A stretch of 64,000 bases of DNA from Metabacillus dongyingensis (GCF_019933155.2 NZ_CP082944.1:3412001-3476000); one strand, 5' to 3'. Positions 28,526 through 36,899 are shown, numbered from the stretch's first letter. Program-made: numbers and translations. The notes: a model not told the origin generated them from the letters alone.

Positions 28526-29767
28526 ATGTATGAGGGGAAAATCATAAAATTTTATCGTGAAAAAAATAAAATAACTCAAGAGCAATTAGGAAAAGGTATT
28601 TGTTCTGGTACTCATATTAGTAAAATTGAGCGTTTACACACTGAATATGCCCCTGAAATTGTCACCCTTTTATCAGAACGTCTAGGTATAAATATGAAAT
28701 ATGAAATAACAAAACTCCGTAATCTTAAAGATCGCTTATATCAATGGCAGGATGTTATTATCATGCAATTATTTGATGAAATGGATCTTATCAATGATGA
28801 ACTTGAAAAAGAAGATTTAATTCAAATCTCAGAGTATATAAATCTTTATCAATTACTTCGAGTCAGGTACTTACTGATGCATAATTTACCCGATGATGCT
28901 TTTAATATCATCCATGGAATCCAAAAGAATGAACATAAATTATCATCCTACGAAGCCAACTTATTAAAACACGTATTAGGCATTTACTATTTAGCAAAAC
29001 ATGAAAATCTTCATGCAGTCCATACACTAAAATCTATCGATGAATCAGACTACAATAACAAAGAATATACCTACCATCTAGCAGCTGCATACCATTCCAT
29101 TGAATCACCTGTCATGGCTTATTATTACGCAGATAAGTCGCGTCAATTTTTTAAAGAAATTAATAACTATCTTAGAGTGATTGATGCAGAAATGCTTATG
29201 CTGATCCAAGTTAAAGATGATGGCGAATTTAAAGAGACGATTCAAAGGTTCCAAAACCTGATCAAAAGCTGCGAACTTTGTCATTCACCTGTTCGAAAAG
29301 CAAGGGTATTACACAACTTAGCTTTTGAATACTTCAGACGGAATAAATTTGAGCTTGCGTGTAAGTACTATAAAGAGTCAATGAGTCTCAAAGATAATGA
29401 TTCAAGTCCTTATTTACTATCTTTAGACGGATATATTAGAAGTTCATTAAATGGGAGCATACTTACTCGAGAGGAACTAATACATCTTGTTAAAGAGGGA
29501 CTTGAAACTGCTATAAAGAAAAATGAAAGACTTTTTATTATCTTATTTAATCTACTTAGTTTTTTAATTGAAGAGAAAGAAAAAGAATACCATCAATACT
29601 TATGTGATCAAGCTTTACCAATGTTTACACAATTTGGCTTTGTCTATTTGATCCAGCGTTCAAAAAAAGAATTGTTTAACTATTACATTAAATTTAAACA
29701 AACTAATAAAGCCTTAAAAATGGCGGAATTGCTAATCAATCATGAAAAAAAGTCATGTCACTTATGA
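28526..29767 (+). CDS. HTH-XRE / TPR-repeat transcriptional regulator (RRNPP-like architecture)
   Basis: 413 residues from the ATG with AAAGGAG nine bases upstream (the frame itself opens at 28478). Residues 1-60 form an XRE helix-turn-helix (KIIKFYREKNKITQEQLGKG, then SGTHISKIERL). The remainder is helical, with repeated TPR-like pairs such as RKARVLHNLAFEYFRRNKFE and ACKYYKESMSLK. Size and layout are those of NprR/PlcR/AimR-type peptide-sensing regulators. It lies divergent from a secreted protease, as would suit a protease regulator, but no propeptide gene follows: a strong terminator comes at once. AT-rich, like the protease. The target and any peptide ligand are inference. Confidence 0.8.
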   Translation: MYEGKIIKFYREKNKITQEQLGKGICSGTHISKIERLHTEYAPEIVTLLSERLGINMKYEITKLRNLKDRLYQWQDVIIMQLFDEMDLINDELEKEDLIQISEYINLYQLLRVRYLLMHNLPDDAFNIIHGIQKNEHKLSSYEANLLKHVLGIYYLAKHENLHAVHTLKSIDESDYNNKEYTYHLAAAYHSIESPVMAYYYADKSRQFFKEINNYLRVIDAEMLMLIQVKDDGEFKETIQRFQNLIKSCELCHSPVRKARVLHNLAFEYFRRNKFELACKYYKESMSLKDNDSSPYLLSLDGYIRSSLNGSILTREELIHLVKEGLETAIKKNERLFIILFNLLSFLIEEKEKEYHQYLCDQALPMFTQFGFVYLIQRSKKELFNYYIKFKQTNKALKMAELLINHEKKSCHL

Positions 29768-29787
29768 TAAGTGACATGACTTTTTTT
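29747..29787 (+). terminator. Terminator of the HTH-TPR regulator
   Basis: AGTCATGTCACTTA pairs perfectly with TAAGTGACATGACT around a three-base loop, followed by seven T. It overlaps the last codons of the gene. Confidence 0.9.
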
Positions 29788-29827
29788 ACCTTTATAATTA
29801 ATTTTTGTGAATGTTAAATTAGAATTT

Positions 29828-29965
29828 CTAGTTAGTATTTACCTTGCTTTCTATGGTCGTACGTAATGCTCTTCGTAAAATTTTGCCTGTGCTATTCTTA
29901 GGCAATTCACTTAACAATTCTATCTCTTTTGGTACTTTATATTTGGCTAATTTACCTTGCAAAAT
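29828..29965 (-). pseudogene. C-terminal remnant of an acyl-CoA synthetase (AMP-binding family)
   Basis: About 45 codons remain, reading KLAKYKVPKEIELLSELPKN then STGKILRRALR and a normal stop at 29828. This is the diagnostic C-terminal subdomain of acyl-CoA synthetases, including the lysine of the PxxxxGKxxRR motif. The rest of the gene (about 450 codons) is absent: upstream on the minus strand lies unrelated sequence. It marks a deletion or rearrangement scar at the edge of the accessory block. Confidence 0.8.
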
Positions 29966-29968
29966 AAT

Positions 29969-30130
29969 AATAAGTCATTAGTACTGCCTAAACCACTAAA
30001 GAAATTCCATAAAAAGGTAAGGTTACACCTTCGAATTTTTTCTGCAAATGGTAAGCCTGATTATACTGCGGATTATTTCTTAAACGATGAAAAACTATTT
30101 TCTTTATTAAAAATTAACGGTCAAGAATAA
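29969..30130 (+). pseudogene. Fragment of an unidentified protein-coding gene
   Basis: An open stretch without start codon or ribosome site, ending ADYFLNDEKLFSLLKINGQE then TAA. A second fragment in another frame follows (GKSVVDPLKMFLNKK, stop near 30195). The composition looks like coding DNA, but I do not recognise the protein. It abuts the acyl-CoA synthetase remnant, consistent with a junk-filled junction. Confidence 0.35.
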
Positions 30131-30222
30131 ACCAAGAAGCAGCAACAGGAAAATCTGTAGTTGATCCTCTAAAAATGTTTCTAAACAAGAAGTAATTAAT
30201 GTCACAGCAAAAACACACACAC

Positions 30223-30250
30223 AAAAAAAGACTCCATTTTGCGGAGTCTC
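30223..30250 (-). terminator. Terminator of yqkE
   Basis: On the minus strand AGACTCC pairs with GGAGTCT and is followed by seven T, just after the yqkE stop. Confidence 0.85.
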
Positions 30251-30260
30251 TACCATCCAG

Positions 30261-30515
30261 TCATTTATAATCAGACCAATTCATATTGCTGTCATTAAGC
30301 AGCTCTTCAAAGCTTTTGTTCTTTTCTTTTTCTTTTTTCTCTTTGATTTTTTGAAGGCGTTCTTGCTCTGCCTTCTGCTCCTGTTCTTCCAGCAAACCTT
30401 TTTTCATGTTTGAAAGCTTCTGGAACAAGTCAGACTCAATATGATTCTTTAAGTTTAGGCTATCGTCAGTTTTTTTAGGCTGAGGTCTTTGCTGTTTTTT
30501 TTGTTTTTTAGCCAT
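30261..30515 (-). CDS. yqkE: DUF3886 protein YqkE
   Basis: 84 residues, extremely charged: a Lys/Gln-rich start (MAKKQKKQQRPQPKKTDD), a central helix, then an EKKEKEKNKSFEELL stretch likely to form a coiled coil and a NWSDYK end. Size, composition and position in the yqk series fit YqkE (DUF3886), whose function is unknown. The ATG at 30515 has GGGAGTG upstream; an in-frame start three codons earlier is less good. In B. subtilis it lies directly next to yqkF, so the 8 kb between them here is extra. Confidence 0.8.
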   Translation of the reverse strand: MAKKQKKQQRPQPKKTDDSLNLKNHIESDLFQKLSNMKKGLLEEQEQKAEQERLQKIKEKKEKEKNKSFEELLNDSNMNWSDYK

Positions 30516-30582
30516 GATGATCACTCCCGTATCCTTTCATTATATACAAGAAAGGTGGTTTATAGAAAGCGATTTGACCCTT

Positions 30583-31251
30583 TTAATAAGCATCGAGTTT
30601 TACATCGTCTCCGATAATCAGCGCAGGCTCTGTAGATTTTTTGATATCTTCGATCGTGTAGCCTTTTGCCACTTCAACAAGCTTTAGTCCAAGCTCTGTC
30701 ACATCTATGACAGCCTGATCTGTAATAATGCGGTGGACAACCTGTTTCCCCGTAAGAGGCAATGTGCACTCATTCAGAATTTTTGGTTCGCCTTTTTTGT
30801 TTACATGCTCCATGATGACAATGATTCTTTTTGCGCCATGAACTAAATCCATGGCACCTCCCATTCCTTTTATCATCTTGCCTGGAATCATCCAGTTTGC
30901 GAGATCTCCTGTTTCGGATACTTCCATTCCCCCGAGAATAGCCACATTGACGTGTCCTCCGCGGATCATGGCGAATGACTCAGCACTGTTAAAATAAGCA
31001 GAACCCGGAATAGCCGTTACCGTTTCTTTTCCGGCATTAATTAAGTCAGGGTCCACATCTTCTTCTTTCGGATAGGGTCCAATTCCAAGAAGTCCATTTT
31101 CAGATTGAAGAACAACCTGTTTGTTTTCGCTGATATAATTGGCAACAAGTGTCGGCATGCCGATTCCCAAGTTGACATAGAAACCGTTTTCAATCTCCTG
31201 TTCTGCTCTTCTTGCAATTTTTTCACGTACTCCTACTTTATCCTGTATCAT
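30583..31251 (-). CDS. scoB: 3-oxoacid CoA-transferase subunit B
   Basis: The beta subunit of succinyl-CoA:acetoacetate (3-oxoacid) CoA-transferase. 222 residues from the ATG at 31251 (ACAGGAGG upstream). The catalytic glutamate is E51 in [11 protein letters not shown], preceded by [28 protein letters not shown] and GMGGAMDLV are conserved family segments. It overlaps nothing but lies only 14 bases after scoA, so the two subunits are co-translated. With the thiolase upstream it converts acetoacetate to acetyl-CoA. Confidence 0.93.
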   Translation of the reverse strand: MIQDKVGVREKIARRAEQEIENGFYVNLGIGMPTLVANYISENKQVVLQSENGLLGIGPYPKEEDVDPDLINAGKETVTAIPGSAYFNSAESFAMIRGGHVNVAILGGMEVSETGDLANWMIPGKMIKGMGGAMDLVHGAKRIIVIMEHVNKKGEPKILNECTLPLTGKQVVHRIITDQAVIDVTELGLKLVEVAKGYTIEDIKKSTEPALIIGDDVKLDAY

Positions 31252-31265
31252 CGCTTTGCCTCCTG

Positions 31266-31961
31266 TCATCCTATCTTTTGAACCGTTAACCGTTCAATGC
31301 GTTTTTGCTGTTCACCGAGTATCAATGATTGTACATATATGCCTGGAGTGTGAATCTCACTTGGATCAATCTCTCCAGCTTCTACAAGTTCTTCAATTTC
31401 AGCAATCGTTACTTTTCCGGCTGCCGCAATCATCGGATTGAAGTTTTGAGCTGTTTTATTGTAAAGCAAATTGCCCATCTTATCTGCCTTCCACGCACGG
31501 ACAAGACTGAAATCTGCCGTTAGCGCTTCTTCCAGCAAATACTCTTTTCCCCCGAAGCTGCGCGTCTCTTTACCTTCTGCGATTGGCGTGCCTACACCTG
31601 CAGGCGTGTAGAAAGCAGGGATACCCGCACCGCCTGCCCGGATTTTTTCAGCGAGCGTTCCCTGCGGGACAAGTTCCACTTCAATTTCCCCGGAAAGAAC
31701 CTGGCGTTCAAATTCTTTGTTTTCACCAACATATGAGCTGATCATTTTTTTGATTTGCTTATTTTTAAGAAGCAGGCCAAGACCCCAGTCATCTACTCCG
31801 CAATTGTTAGAGATGATCGTTAAATCTTTTACGCCTGTTTCTACTAAAGCAAGAATCAAATTCTCAGGAATTCCACATAAGCCAAACCCGCCAACCATTA
31901 ATGTTGATCCGTCTTTAATGTCTTTCACTGCGTCTGTAAAAGATGTATTCACCGTTTTCAT
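31266..31961 (-). CDS. scoA: 3-oxoacid CoA-transferase subunit A
   Basis: The alpha subunit, 231 residues. [17 protein letters not shown] near residue 23 is the CoA-transferase family 1 glycine loop. [20 protein letters not shown], then FYTPAGVGT, is the second signature. It pairs with ScoB to transfer CoA from succinyl-CoA to acetoacetate. It begins 16 bases after the thiolase stop; gene order thiolase-scoA-scoB implies a single ketone-body utilisation operon. Confidence 0.93.
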   Translation of the reverse strand: MKTVNTSFTDAVKDIKDGSTLMVGGFGLCGIPENLILALVETGVKDLTIISNNCGVDDWGLGLLLKNKQIKKMISSYVGENKEFERQVLSGEIEVELVPQGTLAEKIRAGGAGIPAFYTPAGVGTPIAEGKETRSFGGKEYLLEEALTADFSLVRAWKADKMGNLLYNKTAQNFNPMIAAAGKVTIAEIEELVEAGEIDPSEIHTPGIYVQSLILGEQQKRIERLTVQKIG

Positions 31962-31977
31962 TTATTTCACCCCGGAA

Positions 31978-33165
31978 TTATAGATTTTCTATGATTGTTG
32001 CTACGCCTTGTCCCCCGCCGATGCAAAGTGTCGCCAATCCGCGTTTTGCATCTCTGCGTTTCATTTCGTGAATGAGTGTAACAAGGATTCTTGTACCGCT
32101 TGCTCCGATCGGATGTCCAAGAGCAATTGCCCCTCCGTTTACATTCAGCTTTTCTTTATCAAAATGAAGTTCGCGGTCAACCGCAATGGATTGTGCTGCG
32201 AAAGCTTCATTTGCTTCAACAAGATCAATATCCTTCATGCTGAGTCCGCTCTTCTTAAAGGCTTTTTGCACTGCTGCAACCGGTCCAATCCCCATGATGC
32301 TTGGATCTACGCCAGCGTTGCCGTTGGCTGTAATTTTAACCAGCGGCTGAATGCCAAGCTCTTCCGCTTTTTTCCGGCTCATCACAACTACGGCAGCTGC
32401 ACCATCATTTATTCCAGATGCATTGCCGGCTGTTACTGATCCGTCTTTTTTGAAAGCAGCCCGCAATCCTCCAAGCTTTTCAGCTGTTGAACCCGCTCGC
32501 GGAAACTCGTCCGTATCAAATGTGACGGCATCTCCTTTGCGCTGCGGGATAACTACTGGCGTAATTTCATTTTTGAACGTTCCAGCCTGGATCGCATCTG
32601 TTGCCTTTTTCTGGCTCCAGGCAGCAAATTCATCCTGCTCTTCTCTTGAAATTTCATATTTATCGCATAAATTTTCCGCGGTTACTCCCATATGATAATT
32701 GTTGAAAGCACACGTTAACCCGTCGGAAACCATTGTGTCAATCAGCTTTTGATCACCCATTTTAAATCCGTCGCGTGCATTTTTTAATATGTACGGTGCC
32801 TGGCTCATATTTTCCATTCCGCCGGCTACGATTATATCAGCATCTCCAGACAGTATAGCCTGTGCAGCAAGGTGAACCGTTTTCAGCCCTGAACCGCAAA
32901 CTTTATTGATTGTCATAGAAGGAATGTTTTCCGGCAATCCTGCTTTAATAGCTGCCTGTCGTGCAGGATTTTGGCCAAGGCCTGCCTGAAGGACATTCCC
33001 CATAATGACCTCGTCCACCTGCTCCCCTTTTAATCCCGCTTTTTCGAGAGCGTCCTTAATAACGATAGCTCCAAGCTCAGGAGCAGATACACCCTTCAGC
33101 GATCCCCCAAAACTTCCAATTGCCGTACGGACTGCACTTACGATGACCACTTCATTGTTGCTCAT
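31978..33165 (-). CDS. Acetyl-CoA C-acetyltransferase (thiolase)
   Basis: A degradative/biosynthetic thiolase that cleaves or forms acetoacetyl-CoA. 395 residues from ATG 33165. The nucleophilic Cys90 lies in [14 protein letters not shown], the catalytic His in [15 protein letters not shown], and the second Cys in CIGGGQG near the end. The earlier ATG at 33177 has its AAGGGG only one base away, so I prefer the later one. It is equivalent to MmgA/YhfS-type enzymes of Bacillus. First gene of the thiolase-scoA-scoB operon. Confidence 0.92.
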   Translation of the reverse strand: MSNNEVVIVSAVRTAIGSFGGSLKGVSAPELGAIVIKDALEKAGLKGEQVDEVIMGNVLQAGLGQNPARQAAIKAGLPENIPSMTINKVCGSGLKTVHLAAQAILSGDADIIVAGGMENMSQAPYILKNARDGFKMGDQKLIDTMVSDGLTCAFNNYHMGVTAENLCDKYEISREEQDEFAAWSQKKATDAIQAGTFKNEITPVVIPQRKGDAVTFDTDEFPRAGSTAEKLGGLRAAFKKDGSVTAGNASGINDGAAAVVVMSRKKAEELGIQPLVKITANGNAGVDPSIMGIGPVAAVQKAFKKSGLSMKDIDLVEANEAFAAQSIAVDRELHFDKEKLNVNGGAIALGHPIGASGTRILVTLIHEMKRRDAKRGLATLCIGGGQGVATIIENL

Positions 33166-33311
33166 TTTCTCATTCATCCCCTTTTTTCATTGGTTCATAG
33201 ATTGGTTTCGCTAAATAAAGATAAATTCCTTCAAAATTTTCAAGATTCAAATTTCATTTGCATCTAATGCTAGTAAACTACTAATATAGAAATATGTAAA
33301 CCCTTTCATAG

Positions 33312-33432
33312 AAAAGCGGAACCGACTGTTCAGCCCCGACAGGCAGATAAGAATTCACTCGAAAAGTCCGGTTTTGACTTTTTGGGGGAATTTATTCTGA
33401 CCGAGGGGTTAGGAGGTGGAGCTAGACAACAC
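33312..33432 (+). repeat. Dispersed 125-bp element, copy B1 (full length)
   Basis: AAAAGCGGAACCGACTGTTC at the left end, the AAAAGTCCGGTTTTGACTTT hairpin in the middle, and CCGAGGGGTTAGGAGGTGGA with GCTAGACAACACG at the right end. It is followed without a gap by a second, truncated copy. Confidence 0.85.
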
Positions 33433-33484
33433 GAAAAGCGGAATCGCCCGTTCAGCCCCGACAGGCAGATAAGGATACGACAGA
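33433..33484 (+). repeat. Dispersed element, copy B2 (left half only)
   Basis: Begins AAAAGCGGAATCGCCCGTTC directly at the end of copy B1, in the same direction, and breaks off after about 52 bases. The tandem pair suggests duplication or insertion of one copy into the end of another. Confidence 0.8.
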
Positions 33485-33543
33485 AAAGAATCAACTGGAA
33501 TAGGCCAATTGAAGTGAAAGTCGATAATTCGACACTTTTGTAA

Positions 33544-33669
33544 TTAATCCCAAGACTTTCTCGATTTATTCCAAGACTTTCTCGATTTATTCCAAGACTT
33601 TCTCGATTTATTCCATGACTTTTTCGGTTTTTCCCGAGACTTTCTCGTTTTATTCCGAGACTTTCGTTA
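33544..33669. repeat. Tandem array of six 21-bp units
   Basis: Six consecutive units of exactly 21 bases: the core TTTATTCCAAGACTTTCTCG followed by A is near identical in the first three and increasingly diverged in the last three (GAGACTTTCTCG variants). There are no spacers. Because 21 is a multiple of three, one frame on the minus strand stays open (reading SLGINRE repeatedly), but it has no start signal. Confidence 0.88.
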
Positions 33670-33797
33670 TTGCGGTGGCGTTCGCTGCGGAATCCCCTGT
33701 TACGCCCCGCAAACAGGAAATGCATTCAGGCTGTGCCGAACGATCGGCTGCAGGCATCTATCTGACACACTCATTTTAGAAAGGCTGGTGCTTCAAG

Positions 33798-34703
33798 TTG
33801 AATCTTCCTGAACAGGTGACATTAATTGAAGTTGGCCCCCGTGATGGGCTTCAAAATGAAAAAAATGAAATTCCGACCGATATTAAGGTTCAGTTTATCA
33901 AGGAGTTAAAAAAAGCAGGATTTAAGGAAATGGAGCTGACATCGTTTGTTTCTCCAAAGTGGGTTCCCCAATTGAAGGATGCGGGAGATATTATTAAATA
34001 CTGCACGGATGAGAGCCGGAATCTTGTGCTGACTCCGAACAAAAAAGGCGTGGCGCGGGCAATAGAGGCAAAGTGCCTGAATATAGCCTTCTTCGTGGGT
34101 GTAAGCGAGTCCTTTAATTTAAAGAATATTAATTCAACAACGAAAGAAAGCATGGAAAAGCTTCTGCCTCAAATCCGCGAGTTAAAAGCAGAAGGATACT
34201 TTATTCGGGCATGTGTTTCCACTGCTTTCTACTGTCCGTATGAAGGAAAAATTCATCCTGATGCTGTTCTGAACATTTGTCAGCAGTTTGCTGATGCCGG
34301 AGTGGATGATTTAAGTGTGGCTGATACAATTGGAATGGCGAATCCTCTTGAGGTTTATGAGCTTTTTTCCCGCTTGAAAGCTCAATTTCCTGACACGCTG
34401 CTGACGGCTCATTTTCATGATACGCGCGGCATGGCACTTGCGAATATTTATGCTGCTTTGCAGGCTGGAGTAGACAGGTTTGACACTTCTGCCGGCGGAC
34501 TTGGAGGCTGTCCGTTTGCACCGGGCGCCACTGGAAATGCAGCGACTGAAGATGTTCTTCATATGCTGGAGACTATGAACATTGAGACTGGGATTGAGAT
34601 GAATCAGCTTTTAAAAGCAGTAGAAGTGATTGAGCCCCATCTTGCAGGAGCGATTCAAAGCAAACAGTATCAGCTGAGCAAACGGGAGAATGCGGTTAAG
34701 TAA
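33798..34703 (+). CDS. mvaB: Hydroxymethylglutaryl-CoA lyase
   Basis: Cleaves HMG-CoA to acetoacetate and acetyl-CoA, the last step of leucine breakdown; the product can feed the neighbouring ScoAB-thiolase operon. 301 residues, TIM-barrel family: EVGPRDGLQNE (metal and substrate binding Arg/Asp) at about 11-21, the TAHFHDT metal His pair near 200, and the catalytic cysteine in GGLGGCPFAPGATGN near 233. The start is TTG with AGAAAGG upstream. B. subtilis YngG is equivalent but sits at a different locus. It is divergent from the thiolase operon, with repeats between them. Confidence 0.93.
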   Translation: MNLPEQVTLIEVGPRDGLQNEKNEIPTDIKVQFIKELKKAGFKEMELTSFVSPKWVPQLKDAGDIIKYCTDESRNLVLTPNKKGVARAIEAKCLNIAFFVGVSESFNLKNINSTTKESMEKLLPQIRELKAEGYFIRACVSTAFYCPYEGKIHPDAVLNICQQFADAGVDDLSVADTIGMANPLEVYELFSRLKAQFPDTLLTAHFHDTRGMALANIYAALQAGVDRFDTSAGGLGGCPFAPGATGNAATEDVLHMLETMNIETGIEMNQLLKAVEVIEPHLAGAIQSKQYQLSKRENAVK

Positions 34704-34917
34704 GAAATGCGGAAACAATGGCGGCAGCACAGCTTGGCAAACCTAATAAAAACAGCTGGGTCTCCGCTGAGAAATGCATTTGTCAGCAGGATCAGATCCC
34801 GTAGCAAATGAGGACACCCCCGGACATCATGATGAAAAACGATTGAAGATTCTTTGCAGCAAAACTGATGATACCCGCTATACATGCAATTACAATTCCA
34901 GTTCCCAATGCTTTCAT
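34696..34917 (-). pseudogene. Degenerate small membrane protein gene (DUF5316-like)
   Basis: An ATG with GGAGGGAG upstream begins a hydrophobic reading (KALGTGIVIACIAGIISFAA) that hits TGA after 41 codons. The next frame carries LILLTNAFLSGD. The first frame then resumes with ETQLFLLGLPSCAAAIVSAF and a stop. Two compensating frameshifts would give one 73-residue protein with two membrane helices and a central SGD, recalling DUF5316 proteins. Total length is exactly 74 codons. It overlaps the mvaB stop at its 3' end. Most likely a decayed gene. Confidence 0.5.
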
Positions 34918-35029
34918 GTTTTCACGCTCCCTCCTCTTTAAACGTATTGGATAGCAGGATGTTTCATTTTAGCCGTATAATTTCTCTTCTTTTTCCAAAC
35001 GTTAGGATTATAGAAAGGAGCGAGGTCTC

Positions 35030-35158
35030 ATGTCACAAGAAAAAAGTTCTAAAAGTCAAAAAGGAAAACCAAATGCTGATACCGTAAAGAAAACGATGGC
35101 GTTTGAAGAAATGGAAAAGGCTGTACATCCGACAAAGCGTCAAAATTCTGAACAGTGA
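35030..35158 (+). CDS. Small charged protein of unknown function (42 residues)
   Basis: ATG with a strong GAAAGGAGCGAGG site. The product is hydrophilic (MSQEKSSKSQKGKPNADTVK, then KTMAFEEMEKAVHPTKRQ) with no membrane segment or cysteine. A proper terminator follows eight bases after the stop, so this is a complete, independent small gene. I do not recognise the family. The composition recalls minor spore proteins, but that is only an impression. Confidence 0.7.
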   Translation: MSQEKSSKSQKGKPNADTVKKTMAFEEMEKAVHPTKRQNSEQ

Positions 35159-35165
35159 TCATGCA

Positions 35166-35191
35166 GCAAGCCGTCCTGGCTTGTTTTTTTT
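35166..35191 (+). terminator. Terminator of the 42-residue ORF
   Basis: CAAGCC pairs with GGCTTG around GTCCT, followed by eight T. Confidence 0.88.
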
Positions 35192-35273
35192 GCCTGAAAT
35201 GCGACTATCCTTATTTCCCGTCCGGCTTTTCTCATGCTAAAATAATTTCATAACCTTTGAGAGGAAAATGCAT

Positions 35274-36200
35274 ATGAAAAAATGGCTGATCGGAGCAGGC
35301 ATTGTTCTCTCCTACATTTTTATCGTGGGATTCTTTTTTACCAATCAGATGATGTACATGAAAAAGAAGACGGATAAAGAAATTATTGACCGTGAAAAAA
35401 AGGACGGACATTACGATGAGAAGGAATTTGATTCTTATAACAAAATTGAAGTTTCCATCCCTTCGAAATTCGGCTATGACATTAAAGGCATGCTTATCGC
35501 CCCTCATAAAACCTATTCGTATGTGATTATTTGCCACGGGGTCACGATGAACCGGTATAATTCCATCAAGTACATGAAGCTCTTTTTAAACAGGGGTATG
35601 AACGTGCTGATCTATGATCACCGGAGACACGGGGAAACGGGCGGTAAAACGACGAGCTTTGGGCATTATGAAAAATTTGATCTCCAGTCTGTTGTGCACT
35701 GGCTGAAAGATCGGGTTGGCGATGAACTGCATCTCGGCATTCACGGAGAATCAATGGGAGCTGTTACCACGCTGCTTTATGCAGGCCTGGTTGAAGACGG
35801 GGCTGATTATTATATTGCCGATTGCCCATTTTCTGATTTACAGGAGCAGCTGCTGTACCGCTTAAAATCCGATTTTAAACTTCCGGGTTACCTGGTTATG
35901 CCGATCGCAAGACGCTTTCTTAAACTCCGCGACGGCTATTCTCTGCAGGATGTCTCCCCCATTGCTGTAATTGACCGTATCCATCATCCTGTTTTATTTA
36001 TTCACAGCAAGGACGACGATTACATACCAGCTGCAATGACACAGCAATTGTTTGATAAAAAGCCTGGCTTCAAAAAGATTTACTTTGCTGAAAAAGGTGC
36101 GCATGCTATGTCCTATACCGAAAACCGGGAAGAATATGAACGCATCATTGATGAGTTTTTTGAGGAATTGAAGAAAAAACGGCATACTGCCAAGCTATAA
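35274..36200 (+). CDS. yqkD: Alpha/beta hydrolase YqkD
   Basis: 308 residues: an N-terminal membrane anchor (about 5-25), then an alpha/beta hydrolase domain. The nucleophile elbow is LGIHGESMGAVTTLLYAG (Ser in GESMG), the oxyanion region is VIICHGVTMNRYNSIKY, the acid lies in IHSKDDDYIP and the His in EKGAHAMSY. The ATG at 35274 has AGAGG nine bases upstream; the ATG at 35268 is too close to it. Substrate unknown. It matches YqkD by topology and place next to yqkC-yqkB. Confidence 0.88.
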   Translation: MKKWLIGAGIVLSYIFIVGFFFTNQMMYMKKKTDKEIIDREKKDGHYDEKEFDSYNKIEVSIPSKFGYDIKGMLIAPHKTYSYVIICHGVTMNRYNSIKYMKLFLNRGMNVLIYDHRRHGETGGKTTSFGHYEKFDLQSVVHWLKDRVGDELHLGIHGESMGAVTTLLYAGLVEDGADYYIADCPFSDLQEQLLYRLKSDFKLPGYLVMPIARRFLKLRDGYSLQDVSPIAVIDRIHHPVLFIHSKDDDYIPAAMTQQLFDKKPGFKKIYFAEKGAHAMSYTENREEYERIIDEFFEELKKKRHTAKL

Positions 36201-36202
36201 GA

Positions 36203-36240
36203 GAAATGCCCGGATTCAGGGCCCTGAATCCGGGCATTTC
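36203..36240. terminator. Bidirectional terminator between yqkD and yqkC
   Basis: A perfect 38-base palindrome with arms GAAATGCCCGGATTCAGGG and its complement, placed exactly between the two convergent stops. T tracts are short. Confidence 0.85.
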
Positions 36241-36243
36241 GTT

Positions 36244-36486
36244 TTAACCAAGAACATCTGTTATTTCTTTCATGTTTTCACCCATATAGGCGATGGCTTC
36301 GTCAATTGTGGCGAACTCTTTTGCCTCAAAGGTCATTTCATCCTGCAGAAGCCAGACATCTTTCTTATCCTCGTATACGCCGCCGATGGACCAATGAAGC
36401 AGTGTATAAGGATGATTGCTGTTTAAAAAGGAAACCCATGTTTTATTCAATGCAATATTTTTAAGTGACGTTAAGCGATCCTTCAT
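36244..36486 (-). CDS. yqkC: DUF2552 protein YqkC
   Basis: 80 residues, soluble. [20 protein letters not shown] and the acidic C-terminal half ([18 protein letters not shown]) are the features I can see. It fits YqkC (DUF2552, about 79 residues) by length and position immediately downstream of yqkB. The ATG at 36486 has GGTGGAG upstream. Function unknown. Confidence 0.8.
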   Translation of the reverse strand: MKDRLTSLKNIALNKTWVSFLNSNHPYTLLHWSIGGVYEDKKDVWLLQDEMTFEAKEFATIDEAIAYMGENMKEITDVLG

Positions 36487-36499
36487 CTTTTTCTCCACC

Positions 36500-36823
36500 T
36501 CACTTTACTGTCAAGCTCATGCGGGGATTCAAGATTTGCGAAGGACATGTCAGCATGTATGTGTTTGCTGTTTCATTAAAATCGATGGTCATTTTTTCAT
36601 CTAAGAAAACCATTTTAGATTTCTCAACAAGAACTGAAAATGCATTTGTTTCGATTTCCAGATCATCACTGTCTTTTTCATCTATGAGCCAAAGTGCCGT
36701 AACACCGCTGACAACGCAGCCGCAGCCGTCTGTATCATATTTTAGTTTGATGTGCTTACCTGAATTCTTCTGTACGTTCCCTGAAATTTTTTTGATTGCT
36801 CGATCTGTCCATTTTATTTCCAT
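36500..36823 (-). CDS. yqkB: HesB/IscA-like iron-sulfur family protein YqkB
   Basis: 107 residues of the HesB/IscA fold: [20 protein letters not shown] at the start and a DGCGC motif near residue 34. The family's C-terminal CxC is replaced here by TCPS, so the usual three-cysteine cluster site is incomplete, as I recall for the YqkB branch generally. GAGGAG precedes two consecutive ATGs; I take the second. It forms a pair with yqkC (13-base gap). Confidence 0.82.
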   Translation of the reverse strand: MEIKWTDRAIKKISGNVQKNSGKHIKLKYDTDGCGCVVSGVTALWLIDEKDSDDLEIETNAFSVLVEKSKMVFLDEKMTIDFNETANTYMLTCPSQILNPRMSLTVK

Positions 36824-36899
36824 CATCTATGTCTCCTCATTTCAGCTTGCTTACGGTCATTTTATCATAAGTTTCCAAAACACGCATAAGGTGAAAATT

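Noticed and set aside
33544..33669. CRISPR array
   Set aside because: Units are contiguous with no variable spacers, and no cas genes occur in the window; same for 37336-37440 and 39632-39770.
33330..33725. 131-codon minus-strand ORF with repeated SLGINRE
   Set aside because: The open frame arises because the 21-bp unit is a multiple of three; it has no ribosome site and runs through the dispersed element.
34201..34562. Minus-strand ORFs within mvaB
   Set aside because: Antisense shadows, composition dictated by the lyase sequence.
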